Shown here: positions 18,123 to 27,066 of the stretch, piece by piece
How positions within the stretch are numbered: position 1 is the first letter of the stretch
How the letters are laid out: each line of letters begins with the position of its first letter
Source: JAHEKD01 sp965215945
GTDB lineage: Bacteria > Pseudomonadota > Gammaproteobacteria > Arenicellales > JAHEKD01
Assembly: GCA_965215945.1 (NCBI GenBank)
Contig: CBDCFC010000014.1
Location: 62,001-126,000, forward strand
Direction: 5' to 3'
DNA length: 64,000 bases
Made by a program: the position numbers and the translations under genes
The notes under the pieces: generated by a model
What the model was told of the DNA's origin: nothing
The model's database searches: none
Seen by the model: only the letters and a program-made list of their open reading frames with translations

Positions 18123-19838
18123 TTAGGCGGATTTTGCTTCTATCAGTTTGATCGCGGAACCAGCATTAATAGCATTATTAATTGCTCTAAGTACGGCCGT
18201 CATCGACGCGGTCATAATATCGCTATCTAGTCCTACACCAAAATAATAGTGGTTTTCGACTTTAATCTGGATGTAGGCGGCAGCTTTGGCATCTGAGCCC
18301 GCGCCGATTGCATGTTCATGGTAATCAATCAGGTTAAAAGATAGATTATGATGAGTCTTTAACAAATTAACAAAAGCTTCAATCGGTCCTGCGCCGGAAC
18401 CATTCAAGGTTTGTTCTTTACCGCTATTATCCATAAGTCTTACACTAATTGTGTCAGCCTGTTTCTGGACATCCTGGGTGATAGTGTATGCCAACAGCGA
18501 CAGGGGGGTATCACAGTTTATATAAGCCTGCTGAAAGCTCTGCCAGATGACATCGTTGGGAACTTCAGTTTCGGTTTCTTCTGAATATTTTTGAATGACA
18601 TGAGAAAAATCAATTTGCAGCGCACGCGGCATTTTAAAACCGAAGTCCTGCTCCATGATGTAAGCTACACCGCCTTTGCCGGACTGGCTGTTGATGCGTA
18701 TCACCGCTTGATAGTCACGATTAATGTCTTTTGGGTCAATGGGTAAATAGGCAATATCCCAGGGTTGACTCGGATCATGTTTATTCAGGCACTTTCTAAT
18801 CGCATCCTGGTGGCTGCCGCTAAATGCAGTGAACACCAACTCACCAACATAGGGATGCCGTGGATGAGTATCAATTTGCGTACAATATTCGGCACAGCGG
18901 CGAATTTCATCCATTTTCGAAAAATCCAGTCCTGAATTAATTCCCTGGCTGTACATATTCATTGCCATGGTGACAATATCGAGATTGCCCGTGCGTTCAC
19001 CGTTACCGAAAAGTGTGCCTTCGACCCGATCAGCGCCGGCCATCAAGCCAAACTCAGACGAAGCAATACCAGTGCCGCGGTCATTATGCGTATGCAGGCT
19101 GACGATAAGATTTTCACGATCTTTTAGGTTACGGGTCATCCACTCAATTTGATCGGCATAAATATTCGGAGTTGCCATTTCCACCGTGGAGGGCAGATTG
19201 ATAATTACTTTTTTATCAGTGGTCGGCTGCCAAATATCGATTACAGCGTTGCAAATCTCTGCAGCATACTCCATTTCAGTACCGGTAAAACTTTCCGGTG
19301 AGTATTGGAAAGTCCAATCAGTGCCCGGCTGTTTTTCAGCATATTCTTTTACCCAACTCGCGCCTTGTACGGCGATATTGGTAATGCCGGCACGATCCAG
19401 CCCAAAGACATGTTCGCGTTGCACAGTGGAAGTTGAATTGTAGACATGAACAATGGCCTGCTTGCAACCTTGTAAGGCTTCATAGGTGCGTTCGATCAAT
19501 GGTTCGCGCGCCTGCACTAATGCCTGAATGGTTACGTCATCCGGAATGCGATTATCCTCGATGATCATACGGGTAAAATCAAAATCTGGCTGCGAGGCGG
19601 CAGGAAAACCAATCTCGATTTCCTTAAAACCGATTTCAATCAATAGATCCCAGAGCCTGGATTTTTGTTCCACATTCATCGGTTCAACCAGTGCCTGGTT
19701 GCCATCTCGTAAATCAACGCTGCACCAGATTGGCGCCTTTTCGATGACTTTATCCGGCCATGTTCGATCGGCTAATCGAAGCGGCGAGTAAGACCGGTAT
19801 TTTCGATGATTAAATTCTTGCTTTGTTTCGACTGACAT
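18123..19838 (-). CDS. leuA: 2-isopropylmalate synthase LeuA (long form)
   Basis: The 571 residues catalyse the first committed step of leucine synthesis, joining acetyl-CoA to 2-ketoisovalerate. The HMGL-like TIM barrel begins with the active-site motif SVDLRDGNQAL and includes SLHTHNDRGTG metal-binding His residues and LFGNGERTGN. The C-terminal regulatory domain (about 440-571) carries the leucine-feedback region with NGSGAGPIEAF. Its size places it with the longer LeuA type. It is preceded by a Leu-codon-rich leader peptide on the same strand, so expression is probably set by attenuation. Confidence 0.93.
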   Translation of the reverse strand: MSVETKQEFNHRKYRSYSPLRLADRTWPDKVIEKAPIWCSVDLRDGNQALVEPMNVEQKSRLWDLLIEIGFKEIEIGFPAASQPDFDFTRMIIEDNRIPDDVTIQALVQAREPLIERTYEALQGCKQAIVHVYNSTSTVQREHVFGLDRAGITNIAVQGASWVKEYAEKQPGTDWTFQYSPESFTGTEMEYAAEICNAVIDIWQPTTDKKVIINLPSTVEMATPNIYADQIEWMTRNLKDRENLIVSLHTHNDRGTGIASSEFGLMAGADRVEGTLFGNGERTGNLDIVTMAMNMYSQGINSGLDFSKMDEIRRCAEYCTQIDTHPRHPYVGELVFTAFSGSHQDAIRKCLNKHDPSQPWDIAYLPIDPKDINRDYQAVIRINSQSGKGGVAYIMEQDFGFKMPRALQIDFSHVIQKYSEETETEVPNDVIWQSFQQAYINCDTPLSLLAYTITQDVQKQADTISVRLMDNSGKEQTLNGSGAGPIEAFVNLLKTHHNLSFNLIDYHEHAIGAGSDAKAAAYIQIKVENHYYFGVGLDSDIMTASMTAVLRAINNAINAGSAIKLIEAKSA

Positions 19839-19912
19839 AATTCATTCCCAGATTAAGATTAATTTTAGTGTTTAACCGTGGCGGTTTGGGAGTGGCCGCC
19901 GGGCACCACACT

Positions 19913-19993
19913 CTAGACCCGGAGACCGATGAATAGATCTAGTAGTAGCGGGCTAGCTAAAAGTTGGGAAAGTTTTTGGTTGAATTTGTTCAT
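19913..19993 (-). CDS. leuA leader peptide (Leu-codon-rich, 26 aa)
   Basis: On the minus strand an ATG at 19993, with AAGG 9 nt upstream, opens a 26-codon frame with Leu at eight positions, including a run of three CUA codons in SPLLLDLF and a Leu pair in SQLLAS. It ends 75 nt before the leuA start. GC-rich segments between the stop and leuA can form alternative stems (GTGG/CCAC against GGCGG/CCGCC). This is the classic layout of ribosome-mediated attenuation by leucine supply. No strong U-run terminator is visible, so the termination step is inferred. Confidence 0.75.
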   Translation of the reverse strand: MNKFNQKLSQLLASPLLLDLFIGLRV

Positions 19994-20088
19994 TTACTTG
20001 ACCTTTATTGAAATGTAAGTGCCCTTGAATCTGCTTAGAGCAGGCCAAGTAGTAGAGTAAGATGAGTGGGCACAATGTTCATACTGTA

Positions 20089-20118
20089 ATGCTAGTCCGT
20101 ATTCACTTTTGTTGTCAA
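20089..20118 (-). promoter_or_regulatory. Likely leuA leader promoter
   Basis: Reading leftwards, TTGACA (20118-20113) and TAGCAT (20094-20089) are separated by 18 bp, about 95 bp upstream of the leader peptide start. The -35 is a perfect consensus. Confidence 0.5.
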
Positions 20119-20244
20119 GTCACCGAGGCATAATTATTATGCTGATTATTTGGCTCTCATGTGTATAAAGTTGAATTTTTAAGGCTACTGTTTTGAACCT
20201 ATTCTGGCATATACTCGGCGGATGAATGAACTACATGTTTGATT

Positions 20245-21147
20245 ATGCGATCAATCCGTTTATTTGCAGCGTTGATTTTAATGGGGCTTTCCTGGGGTGC
20301 GAGCATGCCGTTGATGAAGATTGCGGTTTCGACTGGTCATCGACCCCTGGGTTTGATCGTCTGGCAACTTTTGATCGCCGTAGTAATCCTCAGTATTTAC
20401 TGTTGCATTAAAAAAATTAAACCAGGTACGGATCGCAAATCACTCATTTATTATTTATTGGTTGCTCTGTTGGGAACATTGCTGCCAAATAGTTTCTCAT
20501 TTTTAGCGATAGCCCACATTCCAGCAGGAGTTTATTCAATCATCATCGCCAGCGTTCCCATGTTTGCCTTGCCGATTGCATTGTTTTTGCACCTGGAACG
20601 GTTTTCGATGATTCGCATGCTGGGAGTGCTGTTAGGGATCATCGCAATTATTTTATTAATAGGTCCTGATACTAGCTTGCCCGATCCGGAAAAAGCGATT
20701 TTTGTGCTCGTCGCGCTGATTGCGCCTTTTTGTTACGGTGTTGAGGGCAATTATATAGAGACCCAAAGCCATCATCATTACAATCCCGTGACGACAATAT
20801 ATGGGGCATCTGTTATAGGGTTGATATTGGCTGTACCGCTGGCTTTGATGACCGAGTCCTGGGTGGATCTGACTGATTCTTTTGGGCCGGCCGAGATCGC
20901 CCTGGTATGTTCGTCGTTGATCCACGCTGTGGTTTATGTGGGCTATGTATGGATGGTAAATGTCAGTGGTGCGGTATTCGCCTGCCAGGTTGCTTACATC
21001 GTTACTATTTCAGGTGTGTTCTATAGTGCCATGTTCTTGAATGAAACTTATTCAGGTTGGGTGTGGGCTTCGTTAATTTTAATGATATGTGGTTTAGTGT
21101 TGGTGCAGCCTCGGAATTTTGAGGTTAGAGCAAAGGAGCCATCCTGA
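20245..21147 (+). CDS. EamA/DMT-superfamily transporter
   Basis: The protein is about 300 residues with ten predicted membrane segments in two EamA repeats; the second repeat ends with the typical LNETYSGWVWASLILMICGL. The N-terminal WGASMPLMKIAV and AHIPAGVYSIIIASVPMF match the family. The ATG at 20245 is chosen over a TTG two codons upstream. EamA proteins export amino acids or other metabolites; the substrate is unknown. It is divergent from the leuA leader across about 250 bp. Confidence 0.85.
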   Translation: MRSIRLFAALILMGLSWGASMPLMKIAVSTGHRPLGLIVWQLLIAVVILSIYCCIKKIKPGTDRKSLIYYLLVALLGTLLPNSFSFLAIAHIPAGVYSIIIASVPMFALPIALFLHLERFSMIRMLGVLLGIIAIILLIGPDTSLPDPEKAIFVLVALIAPFCYGVEGNYIETQSHHHYNPVTTIYGASVIGLILAVPLALMTESWVDLTDSFGPAEIALVCSSLIHAVVYVGYVWMVNVSGAVFACQVAYIVTISGVFYSAMFLNETYSGWVWASLILMICGLVLVQPRNFEVRAKEPS

Positions 21148-21179
21148 AAACCGTGAAAATCTCTTAAGTGTCGTTCGAA

Positions 21180-21214
21180 CCCACTGTCGTCATTCAGACT
21201 GGGGAATGGAATAG
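21180..21214. repeat. Degenerate intergenic repeat fragment
   Basis: The segment TCGTCATTCAGACTGGGGAA resembles the start of the repeat copy near 25319 (CGTCATTCTG). It lies between the EamA and srkA genes and is a remnant of a family seen in other gaps of this region. Confidence 0.35.
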
Positions 21215-21221
21215 TGTATTC

Positions 21222-22211
21222 CTACAACCACCGAAGCGGCCCTTCGGTCATCTTGGTAGCTTGTTCTCGTAAACTAAGAATGTGATTTTCCCAGCATTGC
21301 TGTTCGTTAAACCAGGGGAACGCTCGTGGAAAAGCAGGATCTTCCCAACGACGTGCCAGCCAGGCGTGATAATAAATTAATCGCATTGTTCTCAAGGCTT
21401 CCAAAAGATGTAGTTCGCGGGAATCGAAATCACAGAATTCGGTGTAACCTTCCAATAACTCACTTAAACTTCGGGTTTGGTCACCACGATCACCCGATAA
21501 GAACATCCACAAATCTTGTGCGGCGGGGCCAGTTCGGGCGTCATCCAGATCGACAATGTGCATTTGATCATCACGTAATAAGATGTTGCTGGGATGGCAA
21601 TCACCGTGAAGCCTTAACGTTTTAATATCACCGGCCCGCTCGAAACACCAACGGACTTGATCGACGAGGTTATCAACCAGACTTGCGTAGGCATTGATCA
21701 GATCATGAGGAATAAAATCATTTTCTAACAGAAAGTTTCTTGATTCGAGCACGTAACTTTCAATCGTTATTTCAGGGCGATGTTTGAATGATTTGGTTTT
21801 TCCAATGGCATGAATGCGCCCCATAAACTGGCCAATTTGGTAAAGCTGATCCAGGTTATCAATCTCTAAAGCATAACCACCTTTACGTTTGAATAAGGCA
21901 AAGCGAAAGTTCTTGTGATGAAACAAAGTATCACCGTTATTCCTGATTGCAGGAACCATTGGAATTTCCGCGTCGGCCAATTCCTGCGCGAAGTGGTGTT
22001 CTTCTAAAATGCATTCATCACTCCAGCGGTTAGGGCGATAGAACTTGGCAACTAATGGTTGACTATCTTCTATACCAACCTGGTAAACCCGGTTTTCATA
22101 ACTGTTGAGTGCCAGCAAGCGGCCATCGCAGAAGTAACCCTGGCTTTCTACCGCATCCAGAATCTGATCCGGACCGAGTTGTTGGAAACTGAGTTGGGCT
22201 TGGTCAGGCAT
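21222..22211 (-). CDS. srkA: Stress response kinase SrkA (YihE)
   Basis: The 329 residues match the SrkA/YihE branch of APH-like kinases. N-terminal SYENRVYQVGIED and PLVAKFYRPNRWSDE hold the nucleotide-binding Lys, LRLHGDCHPSNILL is the catalytic loop with Asp, and MHIVDLDDARTGP is the metal-binding Asp. E. coli SrkA (328 aa) is a Ser/Thr kinase that protects against Cpx- and MazF-linked death under stress. The length agrees almost exactly. It appears to be a single-gene unit. Confidence 0.92.
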   Translation of the reverse strand: MPDQAQLSFQQLGPDQILDAVESQGYFCDGRLLALNSYENRVYQVGIEDSQPLVAKFYRPNRWSDECILEEHHFAQELADAEIPMVPAIRNNGDTLFHHKNFRFALFKRKGGYALEIDNLDQLYQIGQFMGRIHAIGKTKSFKHRPEITIESYVLESRNFLLENDFIPHDLINAYASLVDNLVDQVRWCFERAGDIKTLRLHGDCHPSNILLRDDQMHIVDLDDARTGPAAQDLWMFLSGDRGDQTRSLSELLEGYTEFCDFDSRELHLLEALRTMRLIYYHAWLARRWEDPAFPRAFPWFNEQQCWENHILSLREQATKMTEGPLRWL

Positions 22212-22260
22212 ATCAGTTTATTATCTGTGTTATTTCGAGCACCCATGGGGGCATAAACCT

Positions 22261-22412
22261 GTCGAGGGATCTCCGAATCATTGCCACAGCTAAGATCGAA
22301 GTCAGTGCTTCGTTCGAGTCAGCAGTTAACTCAAGGAGGCCCCGGTACAAGACCGGGGAATGATTTCCCGCATACCGGATCGAGCCCGGCACTAGCTTGT
22401 TGCGGGATCTCC
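22261..22412. repeat. Intergenic hairpin repeat block
   Basis: The gap between srkA and the LysE gene contains GGGATCTCC-type motifs twice, a perfect hairpin CCCCGGT-5nt-ACCGGGG at 22340-22358, and a TTGCGGGATCTCC tail near 22400. The same tail occurs near 25400. This is a REP-like non-coding repeat family. Confidence 0.5.
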
Positions 22413-22443
22413 CAAAGCTGTTCGGATGGCATGTTTGTATTTT

Positions 22444-23082
22444 TCATTCACTCCTATTAATCGAAAACAATGCTGTTGTGATACCAAGACCGATATATAT
22501 GGTGCTGGAGAAATATTTTTGCATTTTTATCGCTGTCTGGCTGGAGGCTAAAAAATCTTTTGCTGTCCCTGCAATCAGAGCATAAATGCTGTCGCTGGTG
22601 ATCGCTAGAATCAGAAATATCATCCCCAAGAAAATAAACTGTAATGGTACTGATCCATTTGCTGGATTAACAAATTGTGGCAAAAAGGCCAGAAAGAAAA
22701 TAGCGGTTTTAGGATTGAGCATGTTAACGATAAATCCCTGCCAGAAGATTTGTCTCAATTTCAACGGTTCAAGTTTTACGGTTTTGATGGGTTGATTTTT
22801 GCTCAGCAAAGTGCGAATACCGAGATAAATTAGATAAACCGCACCCAGGTATTTTATGATGCTGAACATTACGGCGCTTTGCATGATTAACGCTGATAAT
22901 CCAAGTGCGGCGAAAATAACATGAATGACGGAAGCAAACGTGACTCCTAGTGTTGAAACTAAACCAGCAAGCCGGCCCTGTTCAATGGAACGAGCAACAA
23001 TATAAAACACAGCAGGCCCCGGCATAACCAGTAATGCCAGTGATGCCGCAATAAAAATAGTCAGCGACGTTAAGTCAAACAT
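22444..23082 (-). CDS. LysE/RhtB-family translocator
   Basis: The 212-residue inner-membrane protein has the family mark LALLVMPGPAVFYIVARS at the N-terminus and six hydrophobic segments; the FIVNMLNPKTAIFFLAFLPQF loop is typical of RhtB-type homoserine/threonine exporters. It lies 35 bp downstream of the D-cysteine desulfhydrase gene on the same strand, so the two may be co-transcribed, perhaps to detoxify and export an amino acid. Confidence 0.87.
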   Translation of the reverse strand: MFDLTSLTIFIAASLALLVMPGPAVFYIVARSIEQGRLAGLVSTLGVTFASVIHVIFAALGLSALIMQSAVMFSIIKYLGAVYLIYLGIRTLLSKNQPIKTVKLEPLKLRQIFWQGFIVNMLNPKTAIFFLAFLPQFVNPANGSVPLQFIFLGMIFLILAITSDSIYALIAGTAKDFLASSQTAIKMQKYFSSTIYIGLGITTALFSINRSE

Positions 23083-23117
23083 GGTTGCTCCGAAATAATC
23101 ATAGTGTTGGTTGATCG

Positions 23118-24155
23118 TTATCCGATGTTCAGATTAAATAATTCAGGATAGCCAAACGCACCTGGTGCTCCGCCAGTATGCAAGAACACAATATTTTCTT
23201 CAGGCTTAAATACATTTCGCTTGATCAGATCAAACATGCCTGCCATGGCTTTGCCGCTGTAAGTTGGGTCCAGCAAAATACCTTCATATTTGCCCGTGTT
23301 GGCAATTGCCTCGATGGTTGCAGGATTTAATCGGCCATAACCAGGTTCCAGCACGCAATCGTCAACTAAAATATCGGATTCAACAACCAGGCTTGGGTCA
23401 TCCATCATCTGGGCAACTTCCTGGCAGCGTTTGAATAACCGGGGCTTTTGAAGTTCAGCATTGCGTCTGACACAAATACCATAGACTTTGGCCTGACAAT
23501 TCATTGCACGTAACCCACACAATAAGCCCGAATGAGTTGATCCACTGCCAGAGGCAATAACTACAGTGTCAAGCCGAATTTCACCAAGTTGCTTGAGTAA
23601 TTCTTCGGCGACTAAAGCATAGGCTAAAGCGCCCAGTGGTGCATGATTAGGTGCCAGCGGGATCACATAGGGAGTTCGGCCTTGTTTGGATAATTCTTCT
23701 GCTCGATCATATAGGGCGCGGTCAGCACCCTCCTCATCTTCACCCACAGGATACTTGTGAACGGTAGCTCCCATCATGCTCAACAAAAACGGGTTACCCG
23801 ATTGGTAATATTCTGCGGGACGATCTGACACACGCTCTTCCAGTTGAACTTCGCATTGCATACCGAGCTTGTGAGCCGCGGCTACCGTCATGCGAACATG
23901 ATTGGATTGAATCGCACCGGTTGTCAGAATAGTGTCTGCACCTTTGGAAACCGCTTCACCCAGATAAAACTCAAGCTGCCTTGCTTTATTGCCACCCATG
24001 GCAAGCCCGGTGCAATCATCACGTTTAATCCATAAATTAATTTCTTGACCAGACTGTGTATAGTGCTTGGATAGATTATGCATGCGCTCCAGTGCTGTTG
24101 GCGCGTGTGCAAGTTGCACCCAAGGGTGTTGTTGTTTGAGAGTAATGCTTAACAC
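23118..24155 (-). CDS. dcyD: D-cysteine desulfhydrase / ACC deaminase-family PLP enzyme
   Basis: The 345 residues are of the fold-type II PLP family. The PLP Lys sits in LAMGGNKARQLEF, preceded by LWIKRDDCTG. TTGAIQSNHVR is the carboxylate loop, IASGSGSTHSGLL is the phosphate-binding loop, and HTGGAPGAFGY closes the site. The DcyD and ACC-deaminase branches are close; overall similarity and the GGAPGAFGY end favour D-cysteine desulfhydrase (D-Cys to pyruvate, H2S and ammonia). The symbol is tentative. Confidence 0.8.
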   Translation of the reverse strand: MLSITLKQQHPWVQLAHAPTALERMHNLSKHYTQSGQEINLWIKRDDCTGLAMGGNKARQLEFYLGEAVSKGADTILTTGAIQSNHVRMTVAAAHKLGMQCEVQLEERVSDRPAEYYQSGNPFLLSMMGATVHKYPVGEDEEGADRALYDRAEELSKQGRTPYVIPLAPNHAPLGALAYALVAEELLKQLGEIRLDTVVIASGSGSTHSGLLCGLRAMNCQAKVYGICVRRNAELQKPRLFKRCQEVAQMMDDPSLVVESDILVDDCVLEPGYGRLNPATIEAIANTGKYEGILLDPTYSGKAMAGMFDLIKRNVFKPEENIVFLHTGGAPGAFGYPELFNLNIG

Positions 24156-24339
24156 ATTGTTCCTGGTGATTAATTCGAAGTTGTAGTTGAAAACATTGGC
24201 TTAAGTACAACACGGCCTGCAACTTTTGTGAATAGTAATTTAACGGTTAGTCGCTTTACATATGGGTTATTTATGGTAATTTACCGAAAAATTTTAAACC
24301 AGAATCATACATAAATCACAAAACGTCAGGAGTAACCTA

Positions 24340-24798
24340 ATGAGATTGTTCTCTATAATCATGTTGACGATGTCACTTTTTATATCTGCCTGGACTGTTG
24401 CGCAAGAGACACAAGAGCATTCCCAGCATGATCATTCCGAGCATAAGCATAGTCATGATCATCATGGCAAAGTTGAAACATCAGGCTTTGATGCTATTCC
24501 AACGCTTGAACTTGAAGTGATTAAAGATTCGGCGGCTGGTTGGAATTTACATCTTAAAACTGAAAATTTCACCTTCACGCCAGAGAAGATTGATCAAGAA
24601 ACAGATGGCGGTGAAGGTCATGCACATATTTATGTTGACGGGCAGAAAGTTGCTCGGATTTATGGGCCCTGGTTTCATTTGACCGGTTTAACATCAGGTC
24701 CGCATACGATTCGTGTTTCGTTAAACGCTAATGACCATAGCGAATTCGTTTTAAATGATAAGCCGATTGAAGCGATAGCTGAAGTTGTAGAAGAGTAG
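24340..24798 (+). CDS. His-rich secreted protein, probably metal-binding
   Basis: The 152 residues begin with a signal peptide (SLFISAWTVAQ) and then a His cluster of about 30 residues with ten or more His. The rest forms a compact beta domain with GGEGHAHIYVDG and ARIYGPWFHL. The domain resembles periplasmic metal-binding accessory proteins, but I cannot name a family. It lies 18 bp upstream of slyD, whose product also has a His-rich tail, so a shared role in nickel, copper or zinc handling is a fair inference. An AGGAG ribosome binding site precedes the ATG. Confidence 0.75.
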   Translation: MRLFSIIMLTMSLFISAWTVAQETQEHSQHDHSEHKHSHDHHGKVETSGFDAIPTLELEVIKDSAAGWNLHLKTENFTFTPEKIDQETDGGEGHAHIYVDGQKVARIYGPWFHLTGLTSGPHTIRVSLNANDHSEFVLNDKPIEAIAEVVEE

Positions 24799-24816
24799 TT
24801 GTTCTAACTCGACAAA

Positions 24817-25308
24817 ATGCAAATACAAGAAAATACAGTGGTGCGATTTCATTATCGTTTATCAGAAGTAACCGATGAAGGTAATCAATTCCTGGAAGAA
24901 AGTCATGGCGATGAAGCAATGGCTTATCTACATGGCCAGGGTGCAATTATTGCTGGCATGGAAAAAGCGTTGCAAGGCAAACAACAAGGTGACGAGTTTG
25001 AAATCACGCTTGAGCCTGTAGATGCCTACGGCGAGCGTATTGAAGATGCCAAGCAACGTATTCCGATCAAGCATTTATTCCAAAAAAAGAAACTGAAACC
25101 GGGTATGGTTGTCTCTGTCAATACTCAGGATGGGCCACGCGAGGTGGTCGTCGAAAAAGTCGGTAAATTTAATGTTGACGTTGATACCAACCATCCCTTG
25201 GCAGGAAAGACCTTGCATTTCGAAATAAAAATAGAGGAAGTTCGTGAAGCGACCGAAGAAGAAATTGCTCATGGGCACGCACATGGGTCGGGCGGGCATC
25301 ATCACTGA
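24817..25308 (+). CDS. slyD: FKBP-type peptidyl-prolyl isomerase SlyD
   Basis: The 163 residues have the SlyD order: FKBP half (VVRFHYRLSEVTDEG, LHGQGAIIAGMEKAL), the inserted IF chaperone domain (about 68-125), the return FKBP strand VDVDTNHPLAGKTLHFEI, and a His-rich metal-binding tail ending HGHAHGSGGHHH. SlyD is a cytoplasmic chaperone and proline isomerase that delivers nickel to hydrogenases in some bacteria. The tail is shorter than in E. coli and has no Cys. Confidence 0.93.
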   Translation: MQIQENTVVRFHYRLSEVTDEGNQFLEESHGDEAMAYLHGQGAIIAGMEKALQGKQQGDEFEITLEPVDAYGERIEDAKQRIPIKHLFQKKKLKPGMVVSVNTQDGPREVVVEKVGKFNVDVDTNHPLAGKTLHFEIKIEEVREATEEEIAHGHAHGSGGHHH

Positions 25309-25318
25309 TTTCTTAAAT

Positions 25319-25420
25319 TCGTCATTCTGTATGTCGAAGACATTATCGGCTAGATTTTAAAGACCCCGGAATAAATCTGCGGAACAGTTCCCGCACTCGT
25401 TGCGGGATCTCCAAGAGGAA
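25319..25420. repeat. Intergenic hairpin repeat
   Basis: Between the convergent slyD and GMC genes lies a segment starting CGTCATTCTG and ending with the hairpin CCCGCA-5nt-TGCGGG followed by ATCTCC. The end is nearly the same as the block near 22400. Confidence 0.5.
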
Positions 25421-25431
25421 CGTAAATCAGA

Positions 25432-27060
25432 TTAGTAGTATTTCTGAAGTATCATATCCGCCCCTTTTTCGGCCACCATCATGGTCGGAGCATTGGTGTT
25501 ACCTGAAATGATATTGGGGAATATTGATGCGTCAATCACCCGCAAGCCAGCCAGACCATGGACGTTCAAATTTTGATCAACTACTGAGTTATTGGCATCA
25601 CTGCCCATTTTACAAGTACAACTCGGGTGGAAAATAGTCTCTACCCGCTGACGTAAATCCTGGATGTATTCAGCATCAGTATTAACCGTATTGCCGGGCA
25701 AAATTTCTTCTTCGATAATTGATTGCAGAGTTTCTGTCTGGCTCATTGCTCGAATAAATTTCACGCCTTCCAGCAGCTCCTGAATATCATGTTCAGTATT
25801 CAAATAATTAGGATCAATGATTGGCGGTTGGCAAACATTTTTTGAGCGAATAAATAACTCACCGCGACTGGTTGGTCGACATTGGGACAAGCCGATATTA
25901 AATGCTGAAAAGTCGTCCAGCTTTACCATTGGTCTGGTGCCCGATTTTGCACCCAGCCAACTCATGGGTTGAAAATAAAGCTGAATATTAGCGCGCTCCC
26001 GGTTCGGATTAGATTTAAAAAAACCGCCACCTTGATTCACGCTCAGTGATAAAGGGCCTTTCCTGGTAAAAAAATATTTCAATCCGGCTTTCGCCAGATT
26101 AAACGCGCCGCGGAGTTCATCATTCAAGGTCGGAATTTTGCTTTTATAAAAATAACTGATGCCAATGTGATCTTGCAGGTTTTTTCCTACCACTGGAAGA
26201 TGAGTTTGAACATCAATATCCAGTTGCTTCAATTTCTCAGCATCACCGACCCCTGACAGTTGCAGGATTTGTGGTGAACCTATAGCACCTGCTGAAAGGA
26301 TGATTTCCTTATTGGCCTGAATAGTCTCGGCTTGTCCATTATGTTTGAATTTAATACCAGTCGCTTTACTCCCGTCAAAAATAACTTTTTCGATCTGAGT
26401 TTTAGTCATCACTGTCAAATTTGGCCGTGATTTTGCCGGGTTCAAATAACATACCGAGCTGGACATGCGGCGGCCGTTGGCGGTGTTAATTTGGTAAAAG
26501 CCAACACCTTCTTGGGTTGCACCGTTGAAATCAGAATTCAGTTTCAATCCCAATGATTGGGCCGCTTCAATAAAATACTGATTACTAGGATGCATTTGAC
26601 TGTCAGTTTGGTTGACCGTGATAGGGCCGTCAGTCGCACGCCAATCATCCTCGCCAGCCAGGTTATTTTCCAGCTTTTTGAAATAGGGCAAAACATCATC
26701 CCAGCCCCAACCGGGATTGCCGGCCGCTTTCCAGTCTTCATAATCCTTAGCCTGGCCACGAATAAAAACCATTGCATTAATCGAACTGGAGCCGCCAAGA
26801 ACTTTCCCGCGTGGCCAGTAACTACTTCGCCCATTTATTGCGTCAATAGTTTCGGTCTGGTATTTCCAGTTTACCTTGGCGTCATAGAACGTTTTGCCGT
26901 AACCAATGGGCATATGAATCCAGGGGCTTTTGTCCTCACCTCCGGCCTCGATCAATAAGACTTCATACTTGCCATTTTCACTCAGGCGATTGGCTAACAC
27001 ACAACCGGCAGACCCTGCACCAATAATGATGAAGTCATAAGTTTTTGAATGTTTGGTCAT
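25432..27060 (-). CDS. GMC-family FAD oxidoreductase (choline dehydrogenase-like)
   Basis: The 542 residues have the N-terminal dinucleotide fold FIIIGAGSAGCVLANRL, the GMC signature GKVLGGSSSINAMVFIRG, and the C-terminal active site with FHPSCTCKMG and ISGNTNAPTMMVAEKGAD. Members oxidise alcohols such as choline, aliphatic alcohols or glycosides using FAD. It lies 6 bp downstream of an EamA transporter on the same strand, suggesting uptake or export of its substrate. Choline dehydrogenase is the nearest label, but no betB or betI lies here. Confidence 0.85.
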   Translation of the reverse strand: MTKHSKTYDFIIIGAGSAGCVLANRLSENGKYEVLLIEAGGEDKSPWIHMPIGYGKTFYDAKVNWKYQTETIDAINGRSSYWPRGKVLGGSSSINAMVFIRGQAKDYEDWKAAGNPGWGWDDVLPYFKKLENNLAGEDDWRATDGPITVNQTDSQMHPSNQYFIEAAQSLGLKLNSDFNGATQEGVGFYQINTANGRRMSSSVCYLNPAKSRPNLTVMTKTQIEKVIFDGSKATGIKFKHNGQAETIQANKEIILSAGAIGSPQILQLSGVGDAEKLKQLDIDVQTHLPVVGKNLQDHIGISYFYKSKIPTLNDELRGAFNLAKAGLKYFFTRKGPLSLSVNQGGGFFKSNPNRERANIQLYFQPMSWLGAKSGTRPMVKLDDFSAFNIGLSQCRPTSRGELFIRSKNVCQPPIIDPNYLNTEHDIQELLEGVKFIRAMSQTETLQSIIEEEILPGNTVNTDAEYIQDLRQRVETIFHPSCTCKMGSDANNSVVDQNLNVHGLAGLRVIDASIFPNIISGNTNAPTMMVAEKGADMILQKYY

Positions 27061-27066
27061 ACGTGC

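Noticed and set aside
20226..20411. Alternative 61-codon frame overlapping the EamA start
   Set aside because: It overlaps the clear EamA coding frame and has no family features.
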